DNA of 17,910 bases, taken from contig NZ_JAKJHX010000100.1 of NCBI RefSeq assembly GCF_021648855.1, positions 1,863 through 19,772 of the forward strand, written 5' to 3'. The notes beneath the pieces were generated by a model, which saw only the letters and a list, made by a program, of their open reading frames with translations, was not told where the DNA came from and did not search any database. The stretch comes from Tychonema litorale BBK16. Its GTDB lineage: Bacteria; Cyanobacteriota; Cyanobacteriia; Cyanobacteriales; Microcoleaceae. Position numbers and translations under genes: made by a program. This document shows, one piece after another, positions 1 through 6,439 of this stretch; position 1 is the first letter of the stretch; every line of letters begins with the position of its first letter.

Positions 1-91
1 AAACTCCCACCCCAGAGCCTCAACCGGAGCCTTCAGAAACTCCCACCCCAGAGCCTCAACCGGAGCCTTCAGAAACTCCCACCCCAGAGCC
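1..91 (+). repeat. 36-bp in-frame tandem repeat, about 2.5 copies
   Basis: Identical 36-bp units begin at 1 and 37, and a third begins at 73 and stays identical to 91. The period is a multiple of three and encodes a 12-residue Pro/Glu/Thr/Ser module. The array probably continues to the left of the window. Confidence 0.9.
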
Positions 92-386
92 GAGAATCCA
101 AATCGCTCCATCCCCGACCATCGCCCCAGCACCAGTACCAGAAGTTGAACCGTTGCCGTCTGAACCGCCCCGCAAATCCTCCCCACCTGTCGCCCCACCA
201 GTGGACAAAAGTGCTGAAACATTCTCACAGCCTTCGCCTTCGCCTTCGCCAATCACGTTACCCGATCGATCGCCAATCTCCCCAATACCGAGCCGTAGTG
301 ACAGCAATTCCGATAGTCCGATCGTACCTGACTCGCCAACAGTTGCAGAACCAACAGCACCTTTCCCAGAACTTCCTAAAAATTAG
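3..386 (+). CDS. C-terminal part of a proline-rich protein (truncated by window edge)
   Basis: The frame is open from the first bases of the window to a TAG at 384-386, giving about 127 residues with no credible internal start. The sequence is dominated by Pro, Glu, Ser and Thr. It begins with a 12-residue repeat (PEPSETPTPEPQ), then runs through a Pro/Ser linker containing SPSPSP, and ends PELPKN. Nothing catalytic or membrane-spanning is visible, so this is only a low-complexity tail or linker. Such tails occur on cyanobacterial TonB-like, cell-wall, kinase and secreted proteins, and the identity cannot be told from here. In-frame codon use and the abrupt loss of composition after the stop support real coding. 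A TTG-initiated ORF at 153 lies in this frame, but choosing that start would cut the repeat region off arbitrarily. Confidence 0.7.
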   Translation, partial: TPTPEPQPEPSETPTPEPQPEPSETPTPEPRIQIAPSPTIAPAPVPEVEPLPSEPPRKSSPPVAPPVDKSAETFSQPSPSPSPITLPDRSPISPIPSRSDSNSDSPIVPDSPTVAEPTAPFPELPKN

Positions 387-485
387 TCAGTTGTCAGTTG
401 ACTGTTGCTGTACCCTGAGCGTAGTCGAAGGGTCAGTTGACTGTTGCTGTACCCTGAGCGTAGTCGAAGGGTCAGTTGACTGTTG
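386..485. repeat. 39-bp tandem repeat: heptamer tract fused to a REP-like palindrome
   Basis: After the stop of the Pro-rich gene, two GTCAGTT heptamers (386-399) lead into a 39-bp unit repeated at 393, 432 and 471, the last copy matching for 15 bp. Each full unit carries a REP-like element: arms ACCCT (412-416; 451-455) and AGGGT (429-433; 468-472) around the 12-nt core GAGCGTAGTCGA. The same core recurs at 5812-5823, 6488-6499 and 9646-9657. The tract overlaps no credible gene. It may sit in the 3' untranslated region of the upstream gene. Confidence 0.85.
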
Positions 486-594
486 TCAGCATCTAGGATC
501 ATTTGAGAGCCTAGAACCGTTTTTGCAGTTCAAAGCATTCGACTATGAGCTACAATGTGAAGTTATATGACAACACTACTTACCGAGTTTTTTT

Positions 595-927
595 ATGAGT
601 AAACCACCAGTTCAGGCTTTTTTCATAGGCAGAGCACTTGCAGAAGCAGTATACGAACACTTGGAAACTACAGCGACTAACGCTTTTTCTGAATTAGGCA
701 AATTTGATGCCGAACAAAGAGAGCGACTGCGCCAGTTCACCGATAGAGTCATGGAACGAGCTAATCGAGAAGCAGATTCCGCAATGCAAGGCAGAACAGG
801 CACTGCAACTACTACCAATATTCAAGACATCCAACCAGCAGACTTGCAAGTGACTATTGATGAGTTACGTGCTGAAGTTGCCTTAGTGCGATCGGAATTA
901 CAGCGCTACCGCAGCAGTTTGCCATAG
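595..927 (+). CDS. Small conserved cyanobacterial hypothetical protein (possibly DUF6825 family)
   Basis: This 110-residue ORF starts with ATG at 595. It has no signal peptide or transmembrane segment. The N-terminal part (about 8-66) is predicted to be largely helical, with a conserved-looking FIGRALAEAVYEHLE stretch. A Thr-rich linker (about 68-76) follows, and then a C-terminal helix (about 84-107) with heptad-like leucines and valines suggesting a short coiled coil. I recall this N-terminal pattern from a small cyanobacterial family annotated as DUF6825, but that assignment is from memory. No biochemical function can be assigned. Upstream is the repeat tract; downstream lies a small inverted repeat (955-974) and then the ABC1 kinase gene on the same strand. 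No clear Shine-Dalgarno sequence is seen before the ATG. Confidence 0.7.
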   Translation: MSKPPVQAFFIGRALAEAVYEHLETTATNAFSELGKFDAEQRERLRQFTDRVMERANREADSAMQGRTGTATTTNIQDIQPADLQVTIDELRAEVALVRSELQRYRSSLP

Positions 928-954
928 CTAAGTGCCGATCAAAATTTACCCCAG

Positions 955-974
955 GAGCGCAAACTGATGCGCTC
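955..974 (+). terminator. Possible terminator hairpin after the 110-residue gene
   Basis: A 7-bp perfect stem, GAGCGCA (955-961) and TGCGCTC (968-974), encloses a 6-nt loop and is followed by the T-rich TTCGTTCTAATT. The T tract is weak, so termination is only likely. The same stem sequence occurs in the palindrome downstream of dnaJ. Confidence 0.45.
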
Positions 975-1024
975 TTCGTTCTAATTACCAGAAAAGATAT
1001 AAAATCAGCAATTTAGGAACCCAA

Positions 1025-2791
1025 GTGTCTGTCCTCCTTGATGACTCTGTTAATGCTCAGCGATACCCAAAGCTTACTGGCGATGCCGTTTTGCCAGCCC
1101 CCCCTGGTAAATCCTACGGTAGTAAAGCCTATCGTTGGAACCGCGAAAAATACTCCCGACAGCGACGCTTCTTCGACATTTGGGCTTTTGTATTGCTCTG
1201 GCTGGCTTCGCTGTGGCTCGATAGCAAAGATTGGAGCTACCTCAAAGGTGTTACCGAAGAAAAGAAAGTTTCCAGACGGCGTTTTCAGGCTATCTGGGTT
1301 CGAGAAACTCTCTTGGATTTGGGCCCGACTTTTATTAAGGTAGGTCAATTATTTTCGACTCGCGCCGATTTGTTCCCGGCAGAGTATGTCGAGGAGCTTT
1401 CTAAGCTGCAAGATAGAGTTCCTGCTTTCAGCTACGAGCAGTTAGAGGCAATTGTTGAGCAGGATTTGGGTAAGACGGTTCACGAACTCTACCAAAGTTT
1501 TGACCCGGTTCCTCTGGCGGCTGCGAGTTTGGGCCAGGTACACAAGGCTCAACTGCACTCAGGCCCGGAAGTGGTGGTGAAGGTGCAGCGACCTGGACTG
1601 CGGAAGCTGTTCGAGATTGATTTACAAATTCTCAAGGGAATTGCCCGCTATTTTCAAAATGATCCCAAATGGGGCCGTGGCCGAGATTGGATGGGGATTT
1701 ATGAAGAGTGCTGTCGGATTCTGTGGCTGGAAATTGATTATCTCAATGAAGGCAAGAATGCTGATACTTTTCGACGTAATTTTAGCAACTGCGACTGGGT
1801 ACGGGTGCCGCGGGTTTATTGGCGGTACGCGGCTCCGCGGGTGCTAACTTTGGAGTATCTGCCAGGGATTAAAATCAGTCACTACGAGGCTTTGGAGGCT
1901 GCTGGAATCGATCGCAAGTCGATCGCCCAAAAGGGAGCTGAAGCTTATTTGCGGCAGTTGCTCAACGACGGCTTTTTCCATGCTGACCCTCACCCCGGCA
2001 ATATCGCTGTTAGTGCTGAGGGGGATCTGATTTTCTACGATTTTGGCATGATGGGCCAGATTCAGGCGAACGTCCGCGAAGGACTGATGGAGACACTCTA
2101 CGGTATTGCTTCCAAAGACGGTCAACGAATTATGGATTCTTTGATTAATTTGGGGGCTTTGGTGCCTACGGGTGATATGAGTCCGGTCAGGCGATCGATC
2201 CAGTATATGCTGGATAACTTCATGGACAAGCCTTTTGAAAATCAGTCGGTCAGCGCCATTACAGACGACCTTTACGATATTGCCTACGACCAACCTTTTC
2301 GCTTCCCAGCTACCTTTACTTTTGTAATGCGAGCTTTTTCGACCATTGAAGGGGTGGGGCGAGGTTTAGATCCAGAGTTTAACTTTATGGAGGTGGCACA
2401 GCCTTTTGCCATGCAGCTTATGACTAATGGAAATGGGTCCGACCCAACTAGCAGTATTTTTAACGAACTTGGCCGTCAAGCGGCTCAGGTCAGTTCGACA
2501 GCCTTGAGTTTACCCCGCCGGATTGAAGAAACTCTTGACAAACTTGAACAGGGAGATTTGCGGATTCGCGTCCGTTCTGCCGAAACAGACCGTTTGCTCC
2601 GCCGCATTAGCAGTGTTCAAATGGGCACAAATTATACTTTGATGATGAGTGCTTTTACTTTGTCGGCGACAATTCTGTTTGTCAGCAATCAAGTATGGCC
2701 CGCTCTTGCTGTGGCTTTTTTAGCTGCGGTGACTGGCTTTGTCCTGCTGCGCTTGTTTAAGCGGATCGATCGCTTGGATAGAATGTCGTAA
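1025..2791 (+). CDS. ABC1/UbiB (AarF)-family atypical protein kinase-like protein
   Basis: This 588-residue protein starts with GTG. Hallmarks of the ABC1/UbiB family are all visible: the KxGQ motif (105-108) inside KVGQLFSTRADLFP, the Ala-rich nucleotide loop AAASLGQVH (165-173) replacing the usual Gly-rich loop, the lysine in VVVKVQRPG (K186), the ExD pair (E236, D238), the catalytic-loop-like HADPHPGN (319-326) and the metal-binding YDFG (338-341). Two hydrophobic segments near the C-terminus (roughly 540-580) probably anchor it in a membrane. Family members support quinone biosynthesis or homeostasis; cyanobacterial and plastid relatives are linked to plastoquinone and tocopherol metabolism and to light stress. 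Cyanobacteria carry several paralogues, so no specific symbol is given. It is flanked by same-strand genes but with gaps of 97 and 315 bp, so it is probably transcribed alone. Confidence 0.95.
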   Translation: MSVLLDDSVNAQRYPKLTGDAVLPAPPGKSYGSKAYRWNREKYSRQRRFFDIWAFVLLWLASLWLDSKDWSYLKGVTEEKKVSRRRFQAIWVRETLLDLGPTFIKVGQLFSTRADLFPAEYVEELSKLQDRVPAFSYEQLEAIVEQDLGKTVHELYQSFDPVPLAAASLGQVHKAQLHSGPEVVVKVQRPGLRKLFEIDLQILKGIARYFQNDPKWGRGRDWMGIYEECCRILWLEIDYLNEGKNADTFRRNFSNCDWVRVPRVYWRYAAPRVLTLEYLPGIKISHYEALEAAGIDRKSIAQKGAEAYLRQLLNDGFFHADPHPGNIAVSAEGDLIFYDFGMMGQIQANVREGLMETLYGIASKDGQRIMDSLINLGALVPTGDMSPVRRSIQYMLDNFMDKPFENQSVSAITDDLYDIAYDQPFRFPATFTFVMRAFSTIEGVGRGLDPEFNFMEVAQPFAMQLMTNGNGSDPTSSIFNELGRQAAQVSSTALSLPRRIEETLDKLEQGDLRIRVRSAETDRLLRRISSVQMGTNYTLMMSAFTLSATILFVSNQVWPALAVAFLAAVTGFVLLRLFKRIDRLDRMS

Positions 2792-3106
2792 GCAAATATA
2801 TAGCCTTTCAATCGGATGAAATACAGCAGAGGGCTGTAGGGACACGGCACTGCCGTCTCCCTACTCAACTGAGAAATGCTATATCACAAGATTTGGCCAG
2901 CACAATTCTCAACTTAAAGTTTAAGAGAGGAGTGGCATGGGACGATCTACAATTAAAGATTAAAGAAGTGCAATTTTTCGCACAACTCGCGGTCTAATAT
3001 GTGGACAAGAAAAAGTTTCAAGTCCCTTTCACCGTCAGAGTTGCAGGCAGAAAGGTCGCGCTAGTTGTATCTACCTTGGAAGCTCCATGAGTCCAACCAG
3101 CAATCT
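2792..3106. other. Intergenic region between the ABC1 kinase and the PP2C phosphatase genes
   Basis: This 315-bp spacer holds one REP-like palindrome (2836-2864). A purine-rich GAGAGGAG near 2925 precedes only an 8-codon frame. I see no convincing promoter hexamers and no RNA gene. It probably contains the kinase gene's terminator and the phosphatase promoter. Confidence 0.6.
2836..2864. repeat. 29-bp REP-like palindrome (GGACACGGCA family)
   Basis: Arms GTAGGGACACGGCA (2836-2849) and TGCCGTCTCCCTAC (2851-2864) flank a single central C with one mismatched pair. It is a solitary member of the family that forms the doublet at 5659-5719. It could act as a terminator or mRNA-end stabiliser for the upstream gene, but it lacks a T tract. 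Confidence 0.85.
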
Positions 3107-3838
3107 ATGAAACGCTCTTTCGCAGGTAAGACAGACACAGGGTTAGTTCGTTCTGTAAATCAGGACTCGTACTACATCGACTCGGATGGGCGATTTTTCA
3201 TAGTGGCCGACGGGATGGGAGGACACGCAGGAGGTCAAGAAGCCAGCCGGATTGCTACTGAGGCGATTCAATCCTATCTGGTTGAACATTGGTCCGGCCC
3301 AGAGGATTCTCCGCTGTTGTTGGAACAGGCTTTTTTGATCGCCAATCAAGCAATTTTGACAGATCAGCTAAACCATCCCGAACGGTCTGATATGGGAACT
3401 ACTGCTGTGGTCGTAGTATTTAGGGATGAGGGTCGGCCTTGGTGCGCTAATGTCGGTGACTCTCGCTTGTACCGATTGCATGGCTCTCACTTGGATCAGA
3501 TTACCGAAGACCAAACTTGGGTCGCTCAGGCTGTACAAAGAAAGGCTCTGACTACTGAACAGGCTCGCAATCATCCTTGGCGTCACGTTTTGTCCCAGTG
3601 TTTGGGCCGGGATGATTTGCGTGAAATAGATATTTTGCCGGTGGATGTCAAAGCTGGGGATCGTTTGCTGCTGTGTAGCGACGGCTTAACTGAGGAACTT
3701 TCTGATCCTTTGATTGCTGGCCCTCTGAAGTCGATTCGTGCCTGTGAAGGGGCTGCAACTGCTTTGATTGAAGCAGCTAAGGAGAAGGGTGGTCGTGACA
3801 ATATTACTGTGGTGATTGTGACGCTCGACCTCAAATAA
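3107..3838 (+). CDS. PP2C-family (PPM) serine/threonine protein phosphatase, PphA/Stp-like
   Basis: With ATG at 3107 the protein has 243 residues, the usual size of single-domain bacterial PP2C enzymes such as cyanobacterial PphA. Metal-coordinating and structural motifs are in order: NQDS (18-21), VADGMGGHAGG (33-43, D35 and G36), DMGTTAVVV (95-103), NVGDSRLYRL (115-124, D118), CSDGLTEELSD (190-200, D192) and GGRDNITVVIV (228-238, D231, N232). The enzyme is a Mn/Mg-dependent cytosolic phosphatase. In cyanobacteria PphA dephosphorylates the nitrogen regulator PII, while Stp-type relatives oppose Hanks-type kinases; the sequence alone does not decide between them. The frame extends to a TTG at 3065, but the added 14 residues match nothing typical of the family. 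anmK begins 50 bp downstream on the same strand, so co-transcription is possible. Confidence 0.93.
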   Translation: MKRSFAGKTDTGLVRSVNQDSYYIDSDGRFFIVADGMGGHAGGQEASRIATEAIQSYLVEHWSGPEDSPLLLEQAFLIANQAILTDQLNHPERSDMGTTAVVVVFRDEGRPWCANVGDSRLYRLHGSHLDQITEDQTWVAQAVQRKALTTEQARNHPWRHVLSQCLGRDDLREIDILPVDVKAGDRLLLCSDGLTEELSDPLIAGPLKSIRACEGAATALIEAAKEKGGRDNITVVIVTLDLK

Positions 3839-3856
3839 ATCGAGCAACCTAGACAA

Positions 3857-3886
3857 TCTAAAATCTAAAATCTAAAATCTAAAATC
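3857..3886 (+). repeat. Heptamer repeat TCTAAAA, 4 copies, just upstream of anmK
   Basis: Four perfect TCTAAAA units (3857-3884) plus TC occupy most of the 50-bp gap between the phosphatase stop and the anmK ATG at 3889. The tract ends 2-4 nt from the start codon, so anmK has no recognisable Shine-Dalgarno sequence. A change in copy number could alter translation. Confidence 0.9.
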
Positions 3887-3888
3887 GC

Positions 3889-5058
3889 ATGACTCGCGTT
3901 ATCGGTTTAATCAGCGGCACGTCAGTAGATGGCATTGATGCTGCTTTGGTGGATGTGGTCGGTGCCCAAACAGACTTGAAAATTGAGTTGGTAGCGGGCC
4001 GTACTTTTCCTTATCCTCCTAAGTTGCGATCGCAAATTCTCTCAGTTTGCGGCGGGTCAGCTTTGTCAATGGCAGAGCTGGCAGAATTGGATGATGCGAT
4101 CGCGAAGGAATTTGCGATCGCAGCCTTGACAATTCAATCAGAATATGATAGAGCAGAATTAATCGGATCTCACGGTCAAACTGTCTACCACCTACCAGCT
4201 CGGAAGGGGGAGATGGGGTATAGCTTGCAATTAGGGCGGGGGGCGCTAATTGCGGCATTGACGGGCATTACAACTGTAAGCAACTTTCGAGCCGCAGACA
4301 TTGCAGCCGGGGGTCAAGGAGCACCTTTAGTTCCCATAGTTGATGCTTACTTGCTGGCAGAACCCGATCGCCATCTCTGCATCCAAAATCTCGGTGGAAT
4401 TGGCAATTTAACCTATCTGCCTGCCAAGAAAAATAGCCAATTGGGAGACAAATCTGAGGTTTCCCATCCTGGGGATGGCATCTTGGGCTGGGATACAGGG
4501 CCGGCTAATTCCCTGTTAGATTTGGCGGTGCAGCACTTCTCTGGGGGAACCAAAACTTGTGACGAAAATGGAGATTGGGCAGCCCAAGGAACTCCTTGTC
4601 AAGCTTTGGTAACAGATTGGCTCAAACAAGAGTTCTTCCTCCAAAAACCGCCAAAATCTACAGGGCGAGAGTTGTTTGGTGTAGACTATTTTAACCGTTG
4701 TTTGGTCGAGGCTTCTTCTTACAACCTCAGTCCTGCTGATGTGCTGGCTACTCTGACAGAACTGACAGTCGCCTCGATCGCTCACAGTTACCAAACTTTT
4801 TTACCGCAGATGCCCGATCGAGTTTTGCTCTGCGGGGGCGGTAGCCACAATCTCTACTTAAAACGCCGATTGCAAGCCCTATTGCATCCCGTGGAAGTGT
4901 TGACTACCTCTGAGGCGGGCTTGAATGTAGATTTTAAAGAGGCGATCGCTTTCGCGGTTTTAGCCGAATGGCGGGTTCGGGACATTCCCGGAAATCTCCC
5001 TCAAGTGACTGGTGCGATCGCTCCCGTACTTTTGGGAGAAATTAACTCCTGTTGGTAG
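3889..5058 (+). CDS. anmK: Anhydro-N-acetylmuramic acid kinase
   Basis: This 389-residue protein opens with the AnmK signature [15 protein letters not shown] (6-20). It continues with [11 protein letters not shown] (93-103), the [17 protein letters not shown] stretch (133-149), [12 protein letters not shown] (167-178), [11 protein letters not shown] (201-211, containing the Asp expected to be the catalytic base), TGRELFG, and a late glycine-rich LLCGGGSHN. Length is normal for the family apart from a small hydrophilic insertion around 179-196. AnmK uses ATP to open the anhydro ring of 1,6-anhydro-MurNAc and phosphorylate it, giving MurNAc-6-phosphate, so that cell-wall sugar can be reused. 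It acts in the cytosol. No other recycling gene is adjacent; the PP2C gene ends 50 bp upstream. Five HIP1 octamers lie within the gene (4026, 4096, 4114, 4942, 5014). Confidence 0.96.
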   Translation: MTRVIGLISGTSVDGIDAALVDVVGAQTDLKIELVAGRTFPYPPKLRSQILSVCGGSALSMAELAELDDAIAKEFAIAALTIQSEYDRAELIGSHGQTVYHLPARKGEMGYSLQLGRGALIAALTGITTVSNFRAADIAAGGQGAPLVPIVDAYLLAEPDRHLCIQNLGGIGNLTYLPAKKNSQLGDKSEVSHPGDGILGWDTGPANSLLDLAVQHFSGGTKTCDENGDWAAQGTPCQALVTDWLKQEFFLQKPPKSTGRELFGVDYFNRCLVEASSYNLSPADVLATLTELTVASIAHSYQTFLPQMPDRVLLCGGGSHNLYLKRRLQALLHPVEVLTTSEAGLNVDFKEAIAFAVLAEWRVRDIPGNLPQVTGAIAPVLLGEINSCW

Positions 5059-5138
5059 AGTTGGTCGTGATACCATAGATTTTGAGGGACAACGGCTGTG
5101 CGTTGTTGCACCAGCATTGTAGCCGGCAGTCAAAGCAT

Positions 5139-5142
5139 AGGA
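5139..5142 (+). promoter_or_regulatory. Ribosome binding site deciding the start of the 149-residue gene
   Basis: AGGA lies 8 nt before a GTG at 5151. This supports that codon over the upstream TTG at 5082, which has no such site in front of it. Confidence 0.6.
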
Positions 5143-5150
5143 ACAGCACT

Positions 5151-5600
5151 GTGGCTCACACGTTTTTAATGGAATCAGGCCAATGGATGCTCGAAGGAAG
5201 TTGGATTGAGCGCAATGGCGTACCAATTACGGTTAAAGGCAAAACTTTAGTGAGCTGGAACCGAACAGATTGGTTCAATATGGTGACGAAGCTGATGTTT
5301 CCGGGAGGCGATCGCGAAGAAATTATCTTACAGTACCGAGGACACCTCAACAGCGATGAACGGCAGTATACTTTTGTGCTCCAGCACAGCGAACTTGGCC
5401 GCGTCGAGGGCGAAGGTTGGATCGCTCCCCAGTCGATCGTCCAACGTTACTGGGTACTCGGAGACGAACGTCAAAGGCGGACTGGTTTTGATACCCTTCA
5501 CCGGGTCGATAGCAACCGCTACTATCACTCTAGCGGTATCATGTCTGGTCATTACTTGACCAGTACGATGGAGGCTACTTTGGAACGTCAGTCGGAATAG
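5151..5600 (+). CDS. Unrecognised protein of 149 residues, probably beta-rich
   Basis: I do not recognise the family. From GTG at 5151 the protein begins MAHTFLMESGQWMLEGSW and ends ATLERQSE. It has no signal peptide, membrane segment or cysteine. Alternating hydrophobic and polar runs (about 26-36, 42-50, 57-63, 72-79, 96-103) and many aromatic residues suggest a small antiparallel beta structure, perhaps a lipocalin/calycin-like barrel, although this is only an impression from the pattern. Conserved-looking sites for alignment are WIERNGVPITVKGKTLVSW (18-36) and the C-terminal HRVDSNRYYHSSGIMSGHY. It lies 92 bp after anmK on the same strand. It has ordinary codon use and a HIP1 octamer at 5308, so it is unlikely to be a recent acquisition. 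It is probably a conserved cyanobacterial hypothetical. Confidence 0.75.
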   Translation: MAHTFLMESGQWMLEGSWIERNGVPITVKGKTLVSWNRTDWFNMVTKLMFPGGDREEIILQYRGHLNSDERQYTFVLQHSELGRVEGEGWIAPQSIVQRYWVLGDERQRRTGFDTLHRVDSNRYYHSSGIMSGHYLTSTMEATLERQSE

Positions 5601-5658
5601 CTCGTTTCTAGAGTCATATAGTTTCCGATTGCACCGGAATTATTAGTAGCCGAAATTA

Positions 5659-5719
5659 GGACACGGCAGTGCCGTGTCCCTACGATTAATCACGGTAGGG
5701 ACACGGCACTGCCGTGTCC
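5659..5719. repeat. REPIN-like doublet: two inverted palindromes
   Basis: Two 21-bp perfect palindromes (GGACACGGCA, one central base, TGCCGTGTCC) lie at 5659-5679 and 5699-5719. They are in opposite orientation: the central base is G in the first and C in the second, and the CTAC tail of the first (5680-5683) faces the GTAG head of the second (5695-5698). The whole is therefore a 25-bp perfect inverted repeat (5659-5683 and 5695-5719) around an 11-nt spacer. This arrangement matches the definition of a REPIN. Confidence 0.88.
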
Positions 5720-5722
5720 TCT

Positions 5723-5855
5723 ATATCAATATCAATATCAATATTTCCATATCAACTTCTTCCTTCTTCCTTCTTCCTTCTTCCTTCTTCCTTCTTCCTG
5801 AAGCGGTTCCTGAGCGAAGTCGAAGGGCCTTCTTCCTTCTTCCTTCTTCCTTCAG
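5723..5855. repeat. Hexamer tract, then heptamer array interrupted by a REP-like unit
   Basis: ATATCA hexamers (5723-5744) precede five TCCTTCT heptamers (5761-5795). The array is broken by a unit with GCGGTTCCT, core GAGCGAAGTCGA (5812-5823) and AGGGC, and then resumes as CCTTCTT heptamers (5828-5848), ending CCTTCAGCTA. The interrupted composite closely matches, in inverted orientation, the tract at 9610-9668. Confidence 0.88.
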
Positions 5856-5953
5856 CTAAGCCTTCTGGCTTCGAGTTGACGCCCCATCACCCCCAACTCC
5901 TTTCCATCTGAGGAACAGAGTAAGAGACGGAGGTCGCCGACTGCGACGTGACA

Positions 5954-6151
5954 TTACTCCAGGGCTGGGTTAGGTTCTAACCCCCAGTGGTGTTTCAGAA
6001 AATGACGATACATGGTTTCCCGCAACATCATTTGTTCATAGAGCTTGACCAAAAAATCTTGAGCTTGCTCGCGGCTCATGTCGTTTACCTGTGTTTTGAA
6101 GGAACACAGGCTAAATTGCTGTTCCAAAGATAGTTCTGCTGGTTGGTTCAT
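5954..6151 (-). CDS. nblA: Phycobilisome degradation protein NblA
   Basis: The 65-residue product has the typical NblA size and sequence: an N-terminal LSLEQQFSLCSF (7-18), central MSREQAQDFLVKLYEQM (25-41) and C-terminal FLKHHWGLEP (51-60). NblA is a small helical adaptor that binds phycobiliprotein subunits and recruits Clp protease, so that phycobilisomes are dismantled during nitrogen or sulfur starvation. The start ATG is preceded by AAGGAG with 8-nt spacing. The upstream 399 bp is unusually long and structured for so small a gene, with a canonical NtcA box, a long dyad, an HLR1-like direct repeat and a hairpin. The gene is transcribed in the same direction as exbBD but is probably independent of it. 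It may be one of several nblA copies in the genome. Confidence 0.95.
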   Translation of the reverse strand: MNQPAELSLEQQFSLCSFKTQVNDMSREQAQDFLVKLYEQMMLRETMYRHFLKHHWGLEPNPALE

Positions 6152-6159
6152 GATTTTGA

Positions 6160-6165
6160 CTCCTT
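6160..6165 (-). promoter_or_regulatory. Strong Shine-Dalgarno site of nblA
   Basis: On the minus strand AAGGAG lies 8 nt before the nblA ATG. It is one of the best ribosome binding sites in the window, consistent with rapid high-level synthesis of NblA on induction. Confidence 0.75.
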
Positions 6166-6252
6166 GACAAGTAGAGGTAACTTGAGAGTACAGACCTGGA
6201 TTAACCGATTGTGCAAGTTATTTCAGCTCAAGCCAGTTGATTTCAGGATCAC

Positions 6253-6273
6253 CTAAAGCCCATCTGGCTTTAG
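6253..6273 (-). promoter_or_regulatory. Hairpin upstream of nblA
   Basis: A perfect 8-bp inverted repeat, CTAAAGCC (6253-6260) and GGCTTTAG (6266-6273), surrounds a 5-nt loop about 100 nt before the nblA start. If transcription starts further upstream this would be in the 5' leader. A shorter relative (AAGCC/GGCTT) lies beyond the 3' end of the gene at 5858-5871, so it may be a dispersed repeat rather than a gene-specific element. Confidence 0.5.
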
Positions 6274-6277
6274 CTAT

Positions 6278-6295
6278 ATTACAAAAGGTAACAAT
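6278..6295 (+). promoter_or_regulatory. HLR1-like direct repeat (possible RpaB site) upstream of nblA
   Basis: ATTACAAA, two bases, then GTAACAAT resembles the RpaB-binding HLR1 element (two TTACAWW half-sites separated by 2 nt), with one internal mismatch in the second half. RpaB is known to control light-stress genes and nblA in some cyanobacteria. AT-rich DNA makes chance matches likely. Confidence 0.3.
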
Positions 6296-6304
6296 GATTT
6301 GACA

Positions 6305-6347
6305 AATATACCATCTTTCTTAAGAAATAACTTAATAACAAAGATGG
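6305..6347 (-). promoter_or_regulatory. Long dyad with adjacent -10-like hexamer upstream of nblA
   Basis: An outer perfect 8-bp inverted repeat, CCATCTTT (6311-6318) and AAAGATGG (6340-6347), encloses an inner one, TTAAG (6320-6324) and CTTAA (6331-6335). On the minus strand, TATATT (6305-6310) directly follows the dyad and would suit a -10 box for nblA, with the dyad over the -35 area as an activator site. No GC-rich stem or T tract makes this look like a terminator. Confidence 0.45.
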
Positions 6348-6439
6348 CGACTGCTATACCTCACCACGCGATCGAACCGCTAGGGACAACTCTATCTAGT
6401 TGCCAAGAAAAAAACAGCTCAGTATGAACCAAAATAATT

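Larger units (their letters stand above)
5601..5953. other. Repeat-rich intergenic region between convergent genes
   Basis: These 353 bp lie between the convergent 149-residue gene and nblA. In order they hold a REPIN-like doublet (5659-5719), a hexamer tract (ATATCA, about 3.5 copies, 5723-5744), a heptamer array interrupted by a REP-like unit (5761-5855), and a small hairpin with arms AAGCC and GGCTT (5858-5871). No gene is supported; open frames across it translate the repeats. Confidence 0.8.

Noticed and set aside
145..570. Open frame over the Pro-rich gene and the 39-bp repeats
   Set aside because: It translates the repeat (CCCTLSVVEG twice) and lies out of frame with the better-supported Pro-rich frame.
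2925..2963. Tiny frame after GAGAGGAG in the spacer before the phosphatase gene
   Set aside because: It has only 8 codons and no sign of a leader peptide.
3065..3106. TTG start for the PP2C phosphatase adding 14 residues
   Set aside because: The extra residues do not match the PP2C N-terminus, which normally starts a few residues before the first Asp motif as it does from 3107.
5082..5150. TTG start for the 149-residue gene adding 23 residues
   Set aside because: The GTG at 5151 has AGGA at good spacing, and the added stretch is Cys/His/Arg-rich unlike the rest.
5674..5911. Short plus-strand frames rich in Ser, Phe and Leu
   Set aside because: They are translations of the CTTCTTC heptamers and palindromes.
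6177..6191. Second possible NtcA box near the nblA start
   Set aside because: The spacing is GTA-N9-TAC; NtcA requires N8.
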